Part shown: positions 45,826 to 54,466 of the stretch, piece after piece
How positions within the stretch are numbered: position 1 is the first letter of the stretch
Layout of the letters: each line of letters starts with the position of its first letter
NCBI RefSeq assembly: GCF_039541795.1
Contig: NZ_BAABGX010000001.1
Span: 1,116,001 to 1,180,000 of the forward strand
From: Nibribacter koreensis
Lineage (GTDB): Bacteria > Bacteroidota > Bacteroidia > Cytophagales > Hymenobacteraceae
Length of the DNA stretch: 64,000 nt
Reading direction: 5' to 3'
The notes under the pieces: generated by a model
What the model was told of the DNA's origin: nothing
The model's database searches: none
The model's input: the letters and a program-made list of their open reading frames with translations, nothing else
Position numbers and translations under genes: made by a program

Positions 45826-46137
45826 ATTTATTGTTAAATTATTTCTGAATTCTGGAAATATAAATCCCTAAGGAAGAATCTTCTAGACATGCACAGGAAC
45901 CCCAGATGTTTTAAAAAATTATTTAGAATGCATTAGAATCTTCTATATATAAAATACAATTATTTATAACAAAATAACAAGTTAAAGAACTCTATTTCAA
46001 TTAGTTAGGTTTTTAAAGAGACCTGACCTTCGGTTTAATTACACTCCCCCATGCCAGTAATTTATTCATAGTTGCTAAGCCCTTTCTATGGGTTCTTCTC
46101 TTTAGCATTACTGCAACCAATCTTACACAAGGTGGTT
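45826..46137. other. AT-rich intergenic region before the polysaccharide lyase
   Basis: No gene. GAATCTTCTA occurs at 45876-45885 and 45936-45945, exactly 60 nt apart, and could be a paired regulator site. The remainder is AT-rich, probably promoter. Confidence 0.4.
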
Positions 46138-48906
46138 ATGACTAAGTTTCTCTTTTTCCTGAATTTTTTAGTGCTCACCACTACGGCTGTTGCCCAGACT
46201 AGCCTTATTCCTTTCAATTCAACTTGGAAGTATTTAGACAATGGCACCAACCAAGGCACTGCTTGGGCAGCATCTGCTTTCTCAGACCAAACCTGGAAAA
46301 CGGGCGATGGTAAATTTGGGTACGGCATCAATGATGCCAAGACAATCATAAGTTTTGGTAGCAATGCCAAAAAGAAGTTTGTCACTACGTATTTTAGAAA
46401 GACTCTCACCAATCTGGATCCTGCATCTTTCACAGCATTTACCGGGCATATAAAACGTGATGATGGGGCAGTCATTTATGTAAATGGAGTAGAAGTGTAC
46501 AGATCCAACCTTCCGGTAGGCACTATTTCTTATAATACTTTGGCTACTTCTGCCACAGATCAGGGAAAAACAGAGCAGGCGTTCTCCATTGCCCCTTCTG
46601 CGTTTGTAAAAGGAACCAACGTGATTGCAGTAGAGATCCACCAGGAAAAACTCAATACCACAGACATGGCCTTTGACCTGGCGCTAAGCGGCAACCTTCC
46701 TGCTATGGACTTAACCCCTCCCGCCGTGACAAGCATCAATAGGCAAAGTCCTTCTACCACGCTGGTAGAGGCTGGAAACGTCACCTACAGGACTACGTTT
46801 ACTGAAGCTGTCACCAGTGTGAGTCCAGATGATTTTACAATCTATTCTACCGGTTCGGCCAACGGGGAGATAACATCATTAGCCCCAGTGTCTGCCTCAG
46901 TTTATGATGTGACCGTGCTTGCTTCTGGCGAAGGCGACCTACGCCTAGATTTAAAAAGCAATGAAACAGGTATAGCAGACCTGGCAGGCAACTCCATCAC
47001 CACAGGCTTTACCAACGGACAGAACTATACGCTACAACCTCCGCCGCCTTCTGACGCAACGGCGCCCACCGTGGTAAGCATACTCAGACAGAATCCGCTT
47101 TCAGAGGTCACATATGCTACCACGCTCACCTTCAGGATAACATTTTCAGAGGCAGTGGTTGGAGTAGATAAGCAGGACTTCAGTCTGTCTACCACCAGCA
47201 CTGCCACTGGAGTGCTGGGGACCCTCATCCATGTTTCTTCTTCAATTTTTGACATAACCGTTACCAACGCATCTGGTGAAGGCTCTTTACGGCTTGACTT
47301 GAATAGCTCTGGCACCGGCATTCTGGACGCCGCCGGTAATGCCCTGGCGTCTGGGTATGATCTGGGGCAGGCTTATTATGTCCAACCTAAGGATACGTCA
47401 AACCCTACACATGATGAGTTATTTTCTTTTGGAGCCAGCTGGAAGTACCTGGATAATGGTTCAGACCAGGGAGCGGCCTGGAAAACGCCTAATTTTGATG
47501 ACGACACCTGGAAAACCGGGCACGGTAAATTTGGCTATGGCATTACAGATGCCGCCACTACCATTCAGTATGGCTCCTCTGCCACCTCCAAGTATATTAC
47601 TACTTACTTCAGGAAGACCGTCACGCTTTCTCAACCGTTAGAGTACGGTACCTTTAACTTCAACATTAAAATGGATGATGGCGCGGTGGTGTATGTGAAT
47701 GGCACTGAAGTGTACAGGTACAACATGCCTACTGGACCCATTGCCAGTACTACCCTGGCCTCTTTAAGCTCTAGTGGTGACGGCACCAAAATCCAGACCT
47801 TCTACGTTAATAATGCCATCTTTGTAGCTGGTGATAATGTCATAGCCGTAGAAATTCATCAACAAAAGGCCAGTAGTAGTGATATGGCCTTTGACCTAGA
47901 TTTCTCTTCTTCGCATAAGACCCCGGTGATGCTTTACTATGAAGGGTTTGAAAACGGAACCGGCTTTGCCGGCATGCACATGCAGACCAGCACCACCTAC
48001 GGATTTGTGGTAGAAACAGATACCGTATACAGTGGCACTAAAGCAGGCCGCTGGGAACTGCGCGCAGGTGACCCTATTGTGGCAGACGGAGCCAGGGCAG
48101 AAGTGCTTTTCTCAGAGTCCTATGCGCATGAAGAGACCTGGCATTCTTATGCGGCCTATTTTCCTTCTGCCAATTACCTTCTTGACTCAGATGACGAAGC
48201 TTTCAATCAATGGCACCAAGGTGGAGACTTAGGGTCACCGCTACTCACCTTAAGAACCCAAAATGGCCGGTTTGAGGTACGCAGACGATCGGCAGATGGC
48301 ACCATTCTTAACATAAATGTACTGGGTCCCATCATTTATGACCAATGGATTGGGATGGTCATACACGTTAAACAGCACCTCACTGATGGCTTTATGAAAG
48401 TCTGGATAAACGGAGAGCTACGATTAGACATCAAAGACCTGCCCACCATGTACAACGGTAGAATTGGCAAATGGAAAATGGGCATCTATAAAAGCGATTG
48501 GACCAAAAAAGGCGTTACAGATTCTAAAAAACGTGTCTGGTTTGTTGATGAGGTCAAGATTGGCAACGCCGCCAATACCTATGAGAGCATGAGGCCTACC
48601 ACTAACCTGTCAGTGCCCGTATTACAAACCAGCTCAGCTTCTTCAATACCTATGGATGTACCTCTCAATTTAAGAGACAAGCTTTATCCTAACCCAGCCA
48701 AAGAAGGAAGTATGGTTACGCTTGAGTTGGCAGACTCTGACTGGAGAGAAGTAAAGGTCACAGATGCTACGGGGCGCGTTGTATATACCACCAGGATAAA
48801 AGGCAATGGCCAAATAGACACCAGAAACCTTCCCAGCGGAATGTATACCATTCATGCTTCCAGCGGACCGGCCATATCCAAATTAAAACTTTTAATGGTA
48901 AAATAG
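46138..48906 (+). CDS. Modular T9SS-secreted polysaccharide lyase-like protein
   Basis: 923 residues from ATG 46138, giving signal peptide FLFFLNFLVLTTTAVAQ. Two copies of an approximately 160-residue module (residues about 20-180 and 425-590; WKYLDNGTNQGTAWAASAF versus WKYLDNGSDQGAAWKTPNF; both with GKFGYGI and MAFDL) flank two Ig-like domains (about 190-300 and 305-410, containing TEAV and SEAV). A heparin-lyase-I/PL-like jelly roll follows (about 597-815: YEGFENG, AGRWELRAGDP, FNQWHQGGD, GLMKVWING-like VKVWI region, WFVDEVKIG). A T9SS sorting tail (LYPNPAKEGS) ends it. Likely cleaves or binds an acidic polysaccharide outside the cell; activity not proven. Confidence 0.88.
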   Translation: MTKFLFFLNFLVLTTTAVAQTSLIPFNSTWKYLDNGTNQGTAWAASAFSDQTWKTGDGKFGYGINDAKTIISFGSNAKKKFVTTYFRKTLTNLDPASFTAFTGHIKRDDGAVIYVNGVEVYRSNLPVGTISYNTLATSATDQGKTEQAFSIAPSAFVKGTNVIAVEIHQEKLNTTDMAFDLALSGNLPAMDLTPPAVTSINRQSPSTTLVEAGNVTYRTTFTEAVTSVSPDDFTIYSTGSANGEITSLAPVSASVYDVTVLASGEGDLRLDLKSNETGIADLAGNSITTGFTNGQNYTLQPPPPSDATAPTVVSILRQNPLSEVTYATTLTFRITFSEAVVGVDKQDFSLSTTSTATGVLGTLIHVSSSIFDITVTNASGEGSLRLDLNSSGTGILDAAGNALASGYDLGQAYYVQPKDTSNPTHDELFSFGASWKYLDNGSDQGAAWKTPNFDDDTWKTGHGKFGYGITDAATTIQYGSSATSKYITTYFRKTVTLSQPLEYGTFNFNIKMDDGAVVYVNGTEVYRYNMPTGPIASTTLASLSSSGDGTKIQTFYVNNAIFVAGDNVIAVEIHQQKASSSDMAFDLDFSSSHKTPVMLYYEGFENGTGFAGMHMQTSTTYGFVVETDTVYSGTKAGRWELRAGDPIVADGARAEVLFSESYAHEETWHSYAAYFPSANYLLDSDDEAFNQWHQGGDLGSPLLTLRTQNGRFEVRRRSADGTILNINVLGPIIYDQWIGMVIHVKQHLTDGFMKVWINGELRLDIKDLPTMYNGRIGKWKMGIYKSDWTKKGVTDSKKRVWFVDEVKIGNAANTYESMRPTTNLSVPVLQTSSASSIPMDVPLNLRDKLYPNPAKEGSMVTLELADSDWREVKVTDATGRVVYTTRIKGNGQIDTRNLPSGMYTIHASSGPAISKLKLLMVK

Positions 48907-49020
48907 GGTCAAGCATACCCTTAGGTAGGGGCAGTATAAGCAAAACGCGTAAACACAAGAGCCAAACCTGTGTATCAGGTACAATTTGCGTATACTGCCA
49001 CCTAAACTAACTCCTCATTT

Positions 49021-49482
49021 ATGGTGTCTTTACCCACACTTATAAGACCCTATACTCCCGTAGACCAAGAGCCCTTATTACACCTTCTGCGGCTCAACAC
49101 CCCCCAATACTTTGCCCCCGAAGAAGAAGCGGACTTTGTTCAGTATCTGCAGAATGAATTAGAAGAATATTACGTGGTAGAATACCAAAACCAGGTGGTA
49201 GGTTGCGGCGGCCTTAATATATCTAAAGATAAGCGCACCGGTTACATTAGCTGGGACATCTTCCACCCTGCCTACCAAGGCAAAGGATTGGGCACTTTGC
49301 TCCTTCAACACAGAATAAACCGCTTATTGGACCATTGGGCAGTTGAGCACATCATAGTCCGCACCTCGCAGTGGGTGTATGCCTTTTATGAGAAAAATGG
49401 GTTTGAGCTAACAGAAGTGGTCAAGGATTACTGGGCGCCTGGGTTTGACCTGTACAAGATGAACTATGCGCAGAAAATCTAG
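49021..49482 (+). CDS. GNAT family N-acetyltransferase
   Basis: 153 residues. Acetyl-CoA loop HPAYQGKGLGTLLLQHRI (residues about 81-98) and YAFYEKNGFELTEVVKDYWAPG near the end. Substrate unknown. Starts a run of three small genes in the same direction. Confidence 0.9.
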   Translation: MVSLPTLIRPYTPVDQEPLLHLLRLNTPQYFAPEEEADFVQYLQNELEEYYVVEYQNQVVGCGGLNISKDKRTGYISWDIFHPAYQGKGLGTLLLQHRINRLLDHWAVEHIIVRTSQWVYAFYEKNGFELTEVVKDYWAPGFDLYKMNYAQKI

Positions 49483-49559
49483 CACGGCCTGCTGGATAAT
49501 TCTTGTAAAAGGGAGTACCTTACTTGCTTAAATCTTCCTTCATTAAACCATTTTCCTTC

Positions 49560-49994
49560 ATGGCCTCTATTCACGCATACCTCAACTTCAACGGAAACAC
49601 AGAAGAAGCTTTCAATTTTTACAAATCAGTGTTTGGCGGTGAGTTCATCACGTTTCAACGGTTTAAAGACATACCTGGCCAGGACCACGTGGCCCCGCAG
49701 GACCAGGACAAAATCATGCACGTGTCCCTGCCTATAGACGGCACTTCGGTTTTGATGGGATCAGACACGCTGGAGTCTATGCAGAATACCGTGACCCAAG
49801 GCGATAACATTCACTTATCTATTAACGCTGAAAGCCAGGAAGAGGCAGACAAGCTTTTTACGGGATTATCCCAGGGCGGCAAGATTACCATGCCCTTGCA
49901 AAAGACTTTTTGGGGCGCCTACTTTGGCATGTTCCAGGATCAGTTTGGCATCAACTGGATGGTGAACTATGATTTTACAGAAACAGAAAACTAA
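49560..49994 (+). CDS. VOC family protein (PhnB/glyoxalase-like)
   Basis: 144 residues from ATG 49560; the TTG at 49524 is less likely. NFNGNTEEAFNFYKSVFGGEF and KTFWGAYFGMFQDQFGINWMVN are the PhnB/3-demethylubiquinone methyltransferase-like signature. Dimeric VOC fold expected. No function can be fixed. Its end overlaps the possible upstream extension of the next gene. Confidence 0.9.
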   Translation: MASIHAYLNFNGNTEEAFNFYKSVFGGEFITFQRFKDIPGQDHVAPQDQDKIMHVSLPIDGTSVLMGSDTLESMQNTVTQGDNIHLSINAESQEEADKLFTGLSQGGKITMPLQKTFWGAYFGMFQDQFGINWMVNYDFTETEN

Positions 49995-50007
49995 ACCCTT
50001 ACCTGCC

Positions 50008-50496
50008 ATGGCACAGCATACAGATTTTATCTATACCCATGAACTACCCGCCCCCCTGTCAAAAGTATGGGACGCATGGACCAACGAAGAGAACTTAGGA
50101 CAATGGTGGGGACCCAGCGGATATGACCTTGGCGTAAAAGAATTCAACCTGCAACCAGAAGGCTTCTTCCATTATAGCATGAGTGCGAATGGTGGTCCTA
50201 AAATGTGGGGAAAATTTGTCTTTAAAGAGATTCAGCCCACAAGTAGGTTAGTGTTTGTCAACTCGTTTTCTGATGAAGAAGGCAATCTGCTAAGAGCCCC
50301 ATTCAGTGCCACCTGGCCCATAGAAATGCTCAATGAGGTTACGTTTGAGGAGAAAGACGGTAACACCCTTATGACCTTGGCTGGACGCCCGCACAATGCC
50401 ACGCACGCAGAAGAACAAACCTACGCAGACGGCCACGCCTCCATGCAACAAGGCTTTGCCGGTACTTTTAAGAAACTGGAAGAATTTCTAAAATAA
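50008..50496 (+). CDS. SRPBCC/AHSA1 domain protein
   Basis: 162 residues from ATG 50008. AHSA1-type: HELPAPLSKVWDAWTNEENLGQWWGP at the start and TYADGHASMQQGFAGTFKKLEEFL at the end. Hydrophobic-ligand-binding START-like fold; VOC plus AHSA1 pairs are common in Bacteroidota. 14 nt after the VOC gene. Confidence 0.92.
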   Translation: MAQHTDFIYTHELPAPLSKVWDAWTNEENLGQWWGPSGYDLGVKEFNLQPEGFFHYSMSANGGPKMWGKFVFKEIQPTSRLVFVNSFSDEEGNLLRAPFSATWPIEMLNEVTFEEKDGNTLMTLAGRPHNATHAEEQTYADGHASMQQGFAGTFKKLEEFLK

Positions 50497-50515
50497 GTCT
50501 TTACCCATTCTATTT

Positions 50516-50553
50516 TAAAAAGCGGTTTCTATTTAGGAGGAATCGCTTTTTTT
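50516..50553 (+). terminator. Terminator after the AHSA1 gene
   Basis: AAAAAGCGGTTTCT and AGGAATCGCTTTTTT form an imperfect stem with T tract. Confidence 0.75.
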
Positions 50554-50803
50554 ATGGTTTGCTTTTTTTGAGAGAGGCCTCACTGCACATTCATCTATTG
50601 ATGGTTTACCTGAACCTAAATAAAACATCCTGCCATTTCTAAACAGAACATAGGCGGTTACATCTTCTGCAACGGGGTAATTTCCTTTTACATTAAGGAC
50701 GGGATTGGTAGCTGTGATTAAAGTTTTCTCGTTTATAGGATGAAATTCTAGTAAACAAGACTCAAACCAGTGCCTAGTATATGGAACCCAACCAGCCCAA
50801 CCT
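50533..50803 (-). pseudogene. Open minus-strand frame without start, possible gene remnant
   Basis: From an in-frame stop near 50804 the minus strand is open to TAA at 50533. It reads protein-like (PYTRHWFESCLLEFHP, ITATNPVLNVKGNYPVAEDV, AYVLFRNGRMFYLGSGKP), with no usable start codon except an internal ATG. It overlaps the GH2 start region and the terminator. It may be the 3' end of a lost gene; chance opening is possible. Confidence 0.35.
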
Positions 50804-52619
50804 TAGCGTCACAGAAAGCGCCCAAGAAGAAGAAATTACTGCCAGCCACCTAGATAAAAACCCTCTGCCCAGAGCGGTCTTACGGCCCAACTCGCACTAC
50901 ATTCTGGATGGCGAATGGGATTTTGCCATAGACCCAGATGACCGCGGCCTTCGGGAAGCCTGGTACTTAGGGTATAAATATGAGCATACCGCTCACTGGC
51001 CCGGCTCTGTAGAAGACCATATGGCCAATGCCAAAGGACACGTACAAACCCCCGCCTGGCAAGACAAAGTGGTGGTTTGGTATGAGCGCGAATTTGAGCG
51101 TCCAGAGAAAAGCCACAACACTACCCCTACCATGTTCCAGATCACGTTTGGCGCCTGTGGCTATGAAACCCGGGTTTGGCTAAATGGAAGGCTCTTGAGT
51201 ACCATTGATGGCGAAGAAGTCCATTACGGCGAGTACACCTCCTTCTCCTATGAGCTGAATGAAGAGCACCTACTCCCCGTCAACCATTTAACGGTGCGCA
51301 TTGCAGATACCATGGACGCCGAGATTCCCAGGGGGAAACAAGAGTCACACGTGTATAAACGAGGCGGCATCTGGTACCAAACCTATACCGGTGCCGTGCG
51401 CAGTGTCTGGCTAGAAACCGTAGAACGCAACCGGCTTAGGTCACGGGTAGGCGTCATCAGTATTATTGAAGACTCACTGGTTAGGTTTGGTATCACCACC
51501 CGCGTGCATGACCCCGGCCATTATACGCTTAGGCTTAAAATCTATGACAGAGACGACCTGGAAGGAGAGCCTTTGTCCGTGTCTGATTATCCTTTGCGGT
51601 TAGAAATTGGCCAGAAGCACCAATATGTGACCACCCATCTGCCCAACGCAGAACAATGGTCACCAGAGAGTCCCAGGCTTTACCAATTGGTAGCCCAGCT
51701 CATAGACAACCACGGCTATGTAGCCGAGATCCAGGCGCATTTTGGCCTGAGAAAATTTGGCGCGCGCGGCAGGCATCTCTATCTCAACAACCAGGAGATC
51801 TACATAGACGGCATTTTGTACCAACCGGGCACCGCCACCTATGAAGAAATGCGTAGGCATATGTACGCCATGAAAAAACTGGGCTGCAACCTGGTACGCG
51901 TACACATAGCCGGCGTTGACCCCAGAATTTACAATCTGGCAGATGAGATTGGCCTTCTCTTATGGGTAGAAGTGCCAAGTCCGCACAGTTCTACGCAGCG
52001 CAGCCGTGAGAACCACCGCGCAGAATTGATGCGCATGCTGGCCCTTATAGAAACCAATCCGTCTGTGGTCATCTGGAGTCTGTACAATGAGGACTGGGGC
52101 GCCCAAGACATTGCCACTAACCCAGAAACGCGCCAGTACATCATGGACGTGTACCATTACATGAAAATCAGGTACCCGCAGTTCCTGGTGGTAGACAATG
52201 ACGGCTGGCAGCACATCTCCTATGAAGGAAAGCTAAAGTCTGACTTACTCACGGCCCACGTGTACACCCCAGACGTGGACCGCTGGTGCGAAGTGCTGGA
52301 CCAAATCACAGCCGGCCAGATGGAAGGCGTGGCTGCCTTCCCTCTGGTGGTAGGTGACCCCTACTTTTACCGCGGCCAATCCCCTTTGATCATTAGTGAG
52401 TGGGGCGGCTTCGGGTTCTCAGATTATGGCGGACCCAATGACTTGGAGGAACGCGCCAACAGAATAAAAATATTCAAACAAGAGATGCGCAAACGCAACG
52501 TAGCCGGTGACGTGTACACCCAGGCCACAAACATTGAAGATGAGCGCAACGGCTTGCTAGACATGCACACCGGGGAGTTGTTTGTTCCAGAAAACCTGCT
52601 CAACTCCAGAGAAGGCTAA
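50781..52619 (+). CDS. Glycoside hydrolase family 2 protein
   Basis: 612 residues. N-terminal sugar-binding sandwich (LDGEWDFAIDP to VWLNG, residues about 40-200), Ig-like middle (about 210-330) and TIM barrel. Acid/base Glu in VIWSLYNEDWG (residue about 435), nucleophile Glu in LIISEWGGFGFSDYGG (residue about 536). No signal peptide, so apparently cytoplasmic, unusual for Bacteroidota GH2 enzymes acting on polymers. Beta-glucuronidase- or galactosidase-like; substrate unknown. Gene stands alone. Confidence 0.93.
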   Translation: MEPNQPNLSVTESAQEEEITASHLDKNPLPRAVLRPNSHYILDGEWDFAIDPDDRGLREAWYLGYKYEHTAHWPGSVEDHMANAKGHVQTPAWQDKVVVWYEREFERPEKSHNTTPTMFQITFGACGYETRVWLNGRLLSTIDGEEVHYGEYTSFSYELNEEHLLPVNHLTVRIADTMDAEIPRGKQESHVYKRGGIWYQTYTGAVRSVWLETVERNRLRSRVGVISIIEDSLVRFGITTRVHDPGHYTLRLKIYDRDDLEGEPLSVSDYPLRLEIGQKHQYVTTHLPNAEQWSPESPRLYQLVAQLIDNHGYVAEIQAHFGLRKFGARGRHLYLNNQEIYIDGILYQPGTATYEEMRRHMYAMKKLGCNLVRVHIAGVDPRIYNLADEIGLLLWVEVPSPHSSTQRSRENHRAELMRMLALIETNPSVVIWSLYNEDWGAQDIATNPETRQYIMDVYHYMKIRYPQFLVVDNDGWQHISYEGKLKSDLLTAHVYTPDVDRWCEVLDQITAGQMEGVAAFPLVVGDPYFYRGQSPLIISEWGGFGFSDYGGPNDLEERANRIKIFKQEMRKRNVAGDVYTQATNIEDERNGLLDMHTGELFVPENLLNSREG

Positions 52620-52641
52620 TTTAAAAATAAGGTTCTATAAA

Positions 52642-52680
52642 AGAGCCGCTCCTGCAACAGGAGCGGCTCTTTCGTTTTTG
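52642..52680 (+). terminator. Terminator after GH2, T tract shared with a repeat
   Basis: AGAGCCGCTCCTG and CAGGAGCGGCTCT form a 13-bp stem with CAA loop; TTTCGTTTTTGG then runs into palindrome copy 18. Confidence 0.92.
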
Positions 52681-52710
52681 GCCTGTTTCCTGAGAATTAA
52701 GCCAAAAATG
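52672..52710. repeat. Palindromic repeat, copy 18
   Basis: Left arm CGTTTTTGGCCTGTTTCC, right arm GAGAATTAAGCCAAAAATG (degenerate), abutting the terminator. Confidence 0.85.
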
Positions 52711-52874
52711 GCTTACATTTATTAAACGGCTACTATAAAGTAGATTCGTTAGTCCAGTTCCGTTTAGCCGCACAACGGTAGGCGGCTAAATGAATGTTAC
52801 ATTCCATACATATTGCAGATAAGCCTAATAGTTCAGTTTAGCAGATAGTTAGCGGTAATTTCATAAAAAATTAA

Positions 52875-53597
52875 ATGAAACATATTCTACTTCTGTTCCT
52901 CTCTTTCTTCACCCTTCTATCATGTTCGCGTCAGAATAGTGGAAAAGTGTTACGAGTTGAGAATCAAGCGTCAGATAAGCAAAGGCTTGAAGCAGAACTT
53001 AAGGCTTTTAATTCAGCCTTAAGGGTTGAACCTGATAATAAGAGAGCTCTGCTTCTAAGAAGCCAAGTAAAATATAAGCTCAAGGATTATCAAGGAACAA
53101 TCGTCGACTGCCTGAAAATGATTTCAATTTCCTTTGATTCAACTTCACAAGATGATTATGATGCTGTATGGAATATAGGGGTTACTTACAACAGCATGAA
53201 AGAATTTGAAAAAGCAAGACAATATTTTAAAAGAGCAAAAGGTATTAGGCCAAATGACATAAGACTTCATGAGAACATTGGGTACGGCTATCTTCAGGAG
53301 AACAAACTGGACTCTGCACTGGTCGAATTCGAGAGCATGAGAAGAATCAAAGGCAAGTCTGAAAAAGCATACTATGGAATAGGACGGGCTAACCTTGGCA
53401 AAGGAAACTTCAATGAGGCAATATTAGCCTTCGATAAGGCCATAGAAATAAAGCCAGATTATGCCCTTGCTTACCAAAACAGAGGCGCGGCTAAAATTGA
53501 GTTACAGGACATGGACGGTGCCTGTAAAGACTGGCATAAATGCTTAGAACTTGGGGTAACGCAATTACAGCCTTATTTAAAACAATTTTGCAAATAA
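52875..53597 (+). CDS. TPR-repeat lipoprotein
   Basis: 240 residues. Lipobox LLSC (residues 14-17). TPR units: AFNSALRVEPDNKRALLLRSQVKYKL, YNSMKEFEKARQYFKRAKGIRPND, GRANLGKGNFNEAILAFDKAIEIKPDYALAYQNRG. The last part (MDGACKDWHKCLELG) is typical of TPR proteins in this phylum. Lower GC than flanks. Protein-interaction role, partner unknown. Confidence 0.88.
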   Translation: MKHILLLFLSFFTLLSCSRQNSGKVLRVENQASDKQRLEAELKAFNSALRVEPDNKRALLLRSQVKYKLKDYQGTIVDCLKMISISFDSTSQDDYDAVWNIGVTYNSMKEFEKARQYFKRAKGIRPNDIRLHENIGYGYLQENKLDSALVEFESMRRIKGKSEKAYYGIGRANLGKGNFNEAILAFDKAIEIKPDYALAYQNRGAAKIELQDMDGACKDWHKCLELGVTQLQPYLKQFCK

Positions 53598-53684
53598 AAA
53601 CTTCCGCTAACCACATGTAAACACCATACTTCGGCCGATGGCCTCGCACGCCATTTATACTAACCGTTACATGCAATAGAAATA

Positions 53685-54350
53685 ATGACAAAGCACCTTT
53701 CAATTTGTATCATAGGATTCATCTTGATTTCATGTTCTAATGAAAAGGAAATTCCCAAAAATTTACATCTGCCCACATTCAACCAAGATAAGAAAATCCA
53801 AAATTCACAAATGGACACCATCAACACAGAGCAGTTCTGGTCGCTCATAGACAAAGCCGTAAAGTCATCAAGCGGCGACAAGGAATTGAAAGAAAAGTTC
53901 TTGGTTAATGAATTGACAAAACTATCACTGGAAGAAATCATGGATTTTGAGATGGCCTTTAGAAAGTCAATCCTAGAGGCAGATGACTTCAAGGTAATGG
54001 CGGCCCAAAAGATTATAGAAGGGTACGTTTCAGATGACTCGTATCTTTATTTCAGGTGCTGGTTGATAGGTCAGGGCAAACAAGTTTACCAAGAAACGCT
54101 CAAGAATTCAGACTACCTGGCTCATGTTGTCCAAAAAGGAGAATCAACCGATTTTGAAAGTTTACTGTATGTGGCAACAGCGGCCTACTCCCGTAAAACT
54201 GGCAAAGACGAAGATGAAACCTTTCCAAGAGATACGGCCATTGGTTTGGGACTGGATTATGATTTTGGGGCTGCTGCCACAAAAGGTACAGATTGGAGTG
54301 AAGATGAACTACCTAAGCTATTACCCAACCTCTGGGCAAAGATGAACTAA
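53685..54350 (+). CDS. DUF4240 domain lipoprotein
   Basis: 221 residues. Lipoprotein signal (ICIIGFILISC) precedes a DUF4240-type domain beginning TINTEQFWSLIDKAVKS with FRCWLIGQGKQVY and LLYVATAAYSRKTG. DUF4240 proteins are usually cytoplasmic, so a lipoprotein version is unusual. Function unknown. Confidence 0.85.
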   Translation: MTKHLSICIIGFILISCSNEKEIPKNLHLPTFNQDKKIQNSQMDTINTEQFWSLIDKAVKSSSGDKELKEKFLVNELTKLSLEEIMDFEMAFRKSILEADDFKVMAAQKIIEGYVSDDSYLYFRCWLIGQGKQVYQETLKNSDYLAHVVQKGESTDFESLLYVATAAYSRKTGKDEDETFPRDTAIGLGLDYDFGAAATKGTDWSEDELPKLLPNLWAKMN

Positions 54351-54466
54351 ACAAAATAAGTGGCTAACCTTACGCATCAGTCATGCCCCCGGCAGATAAC
54401 CTTTAGTGCCTCCATCACGGGGTATTTTGCCTAATAGTAACCTAAGCAGAAAAAAATATCTTTTAT

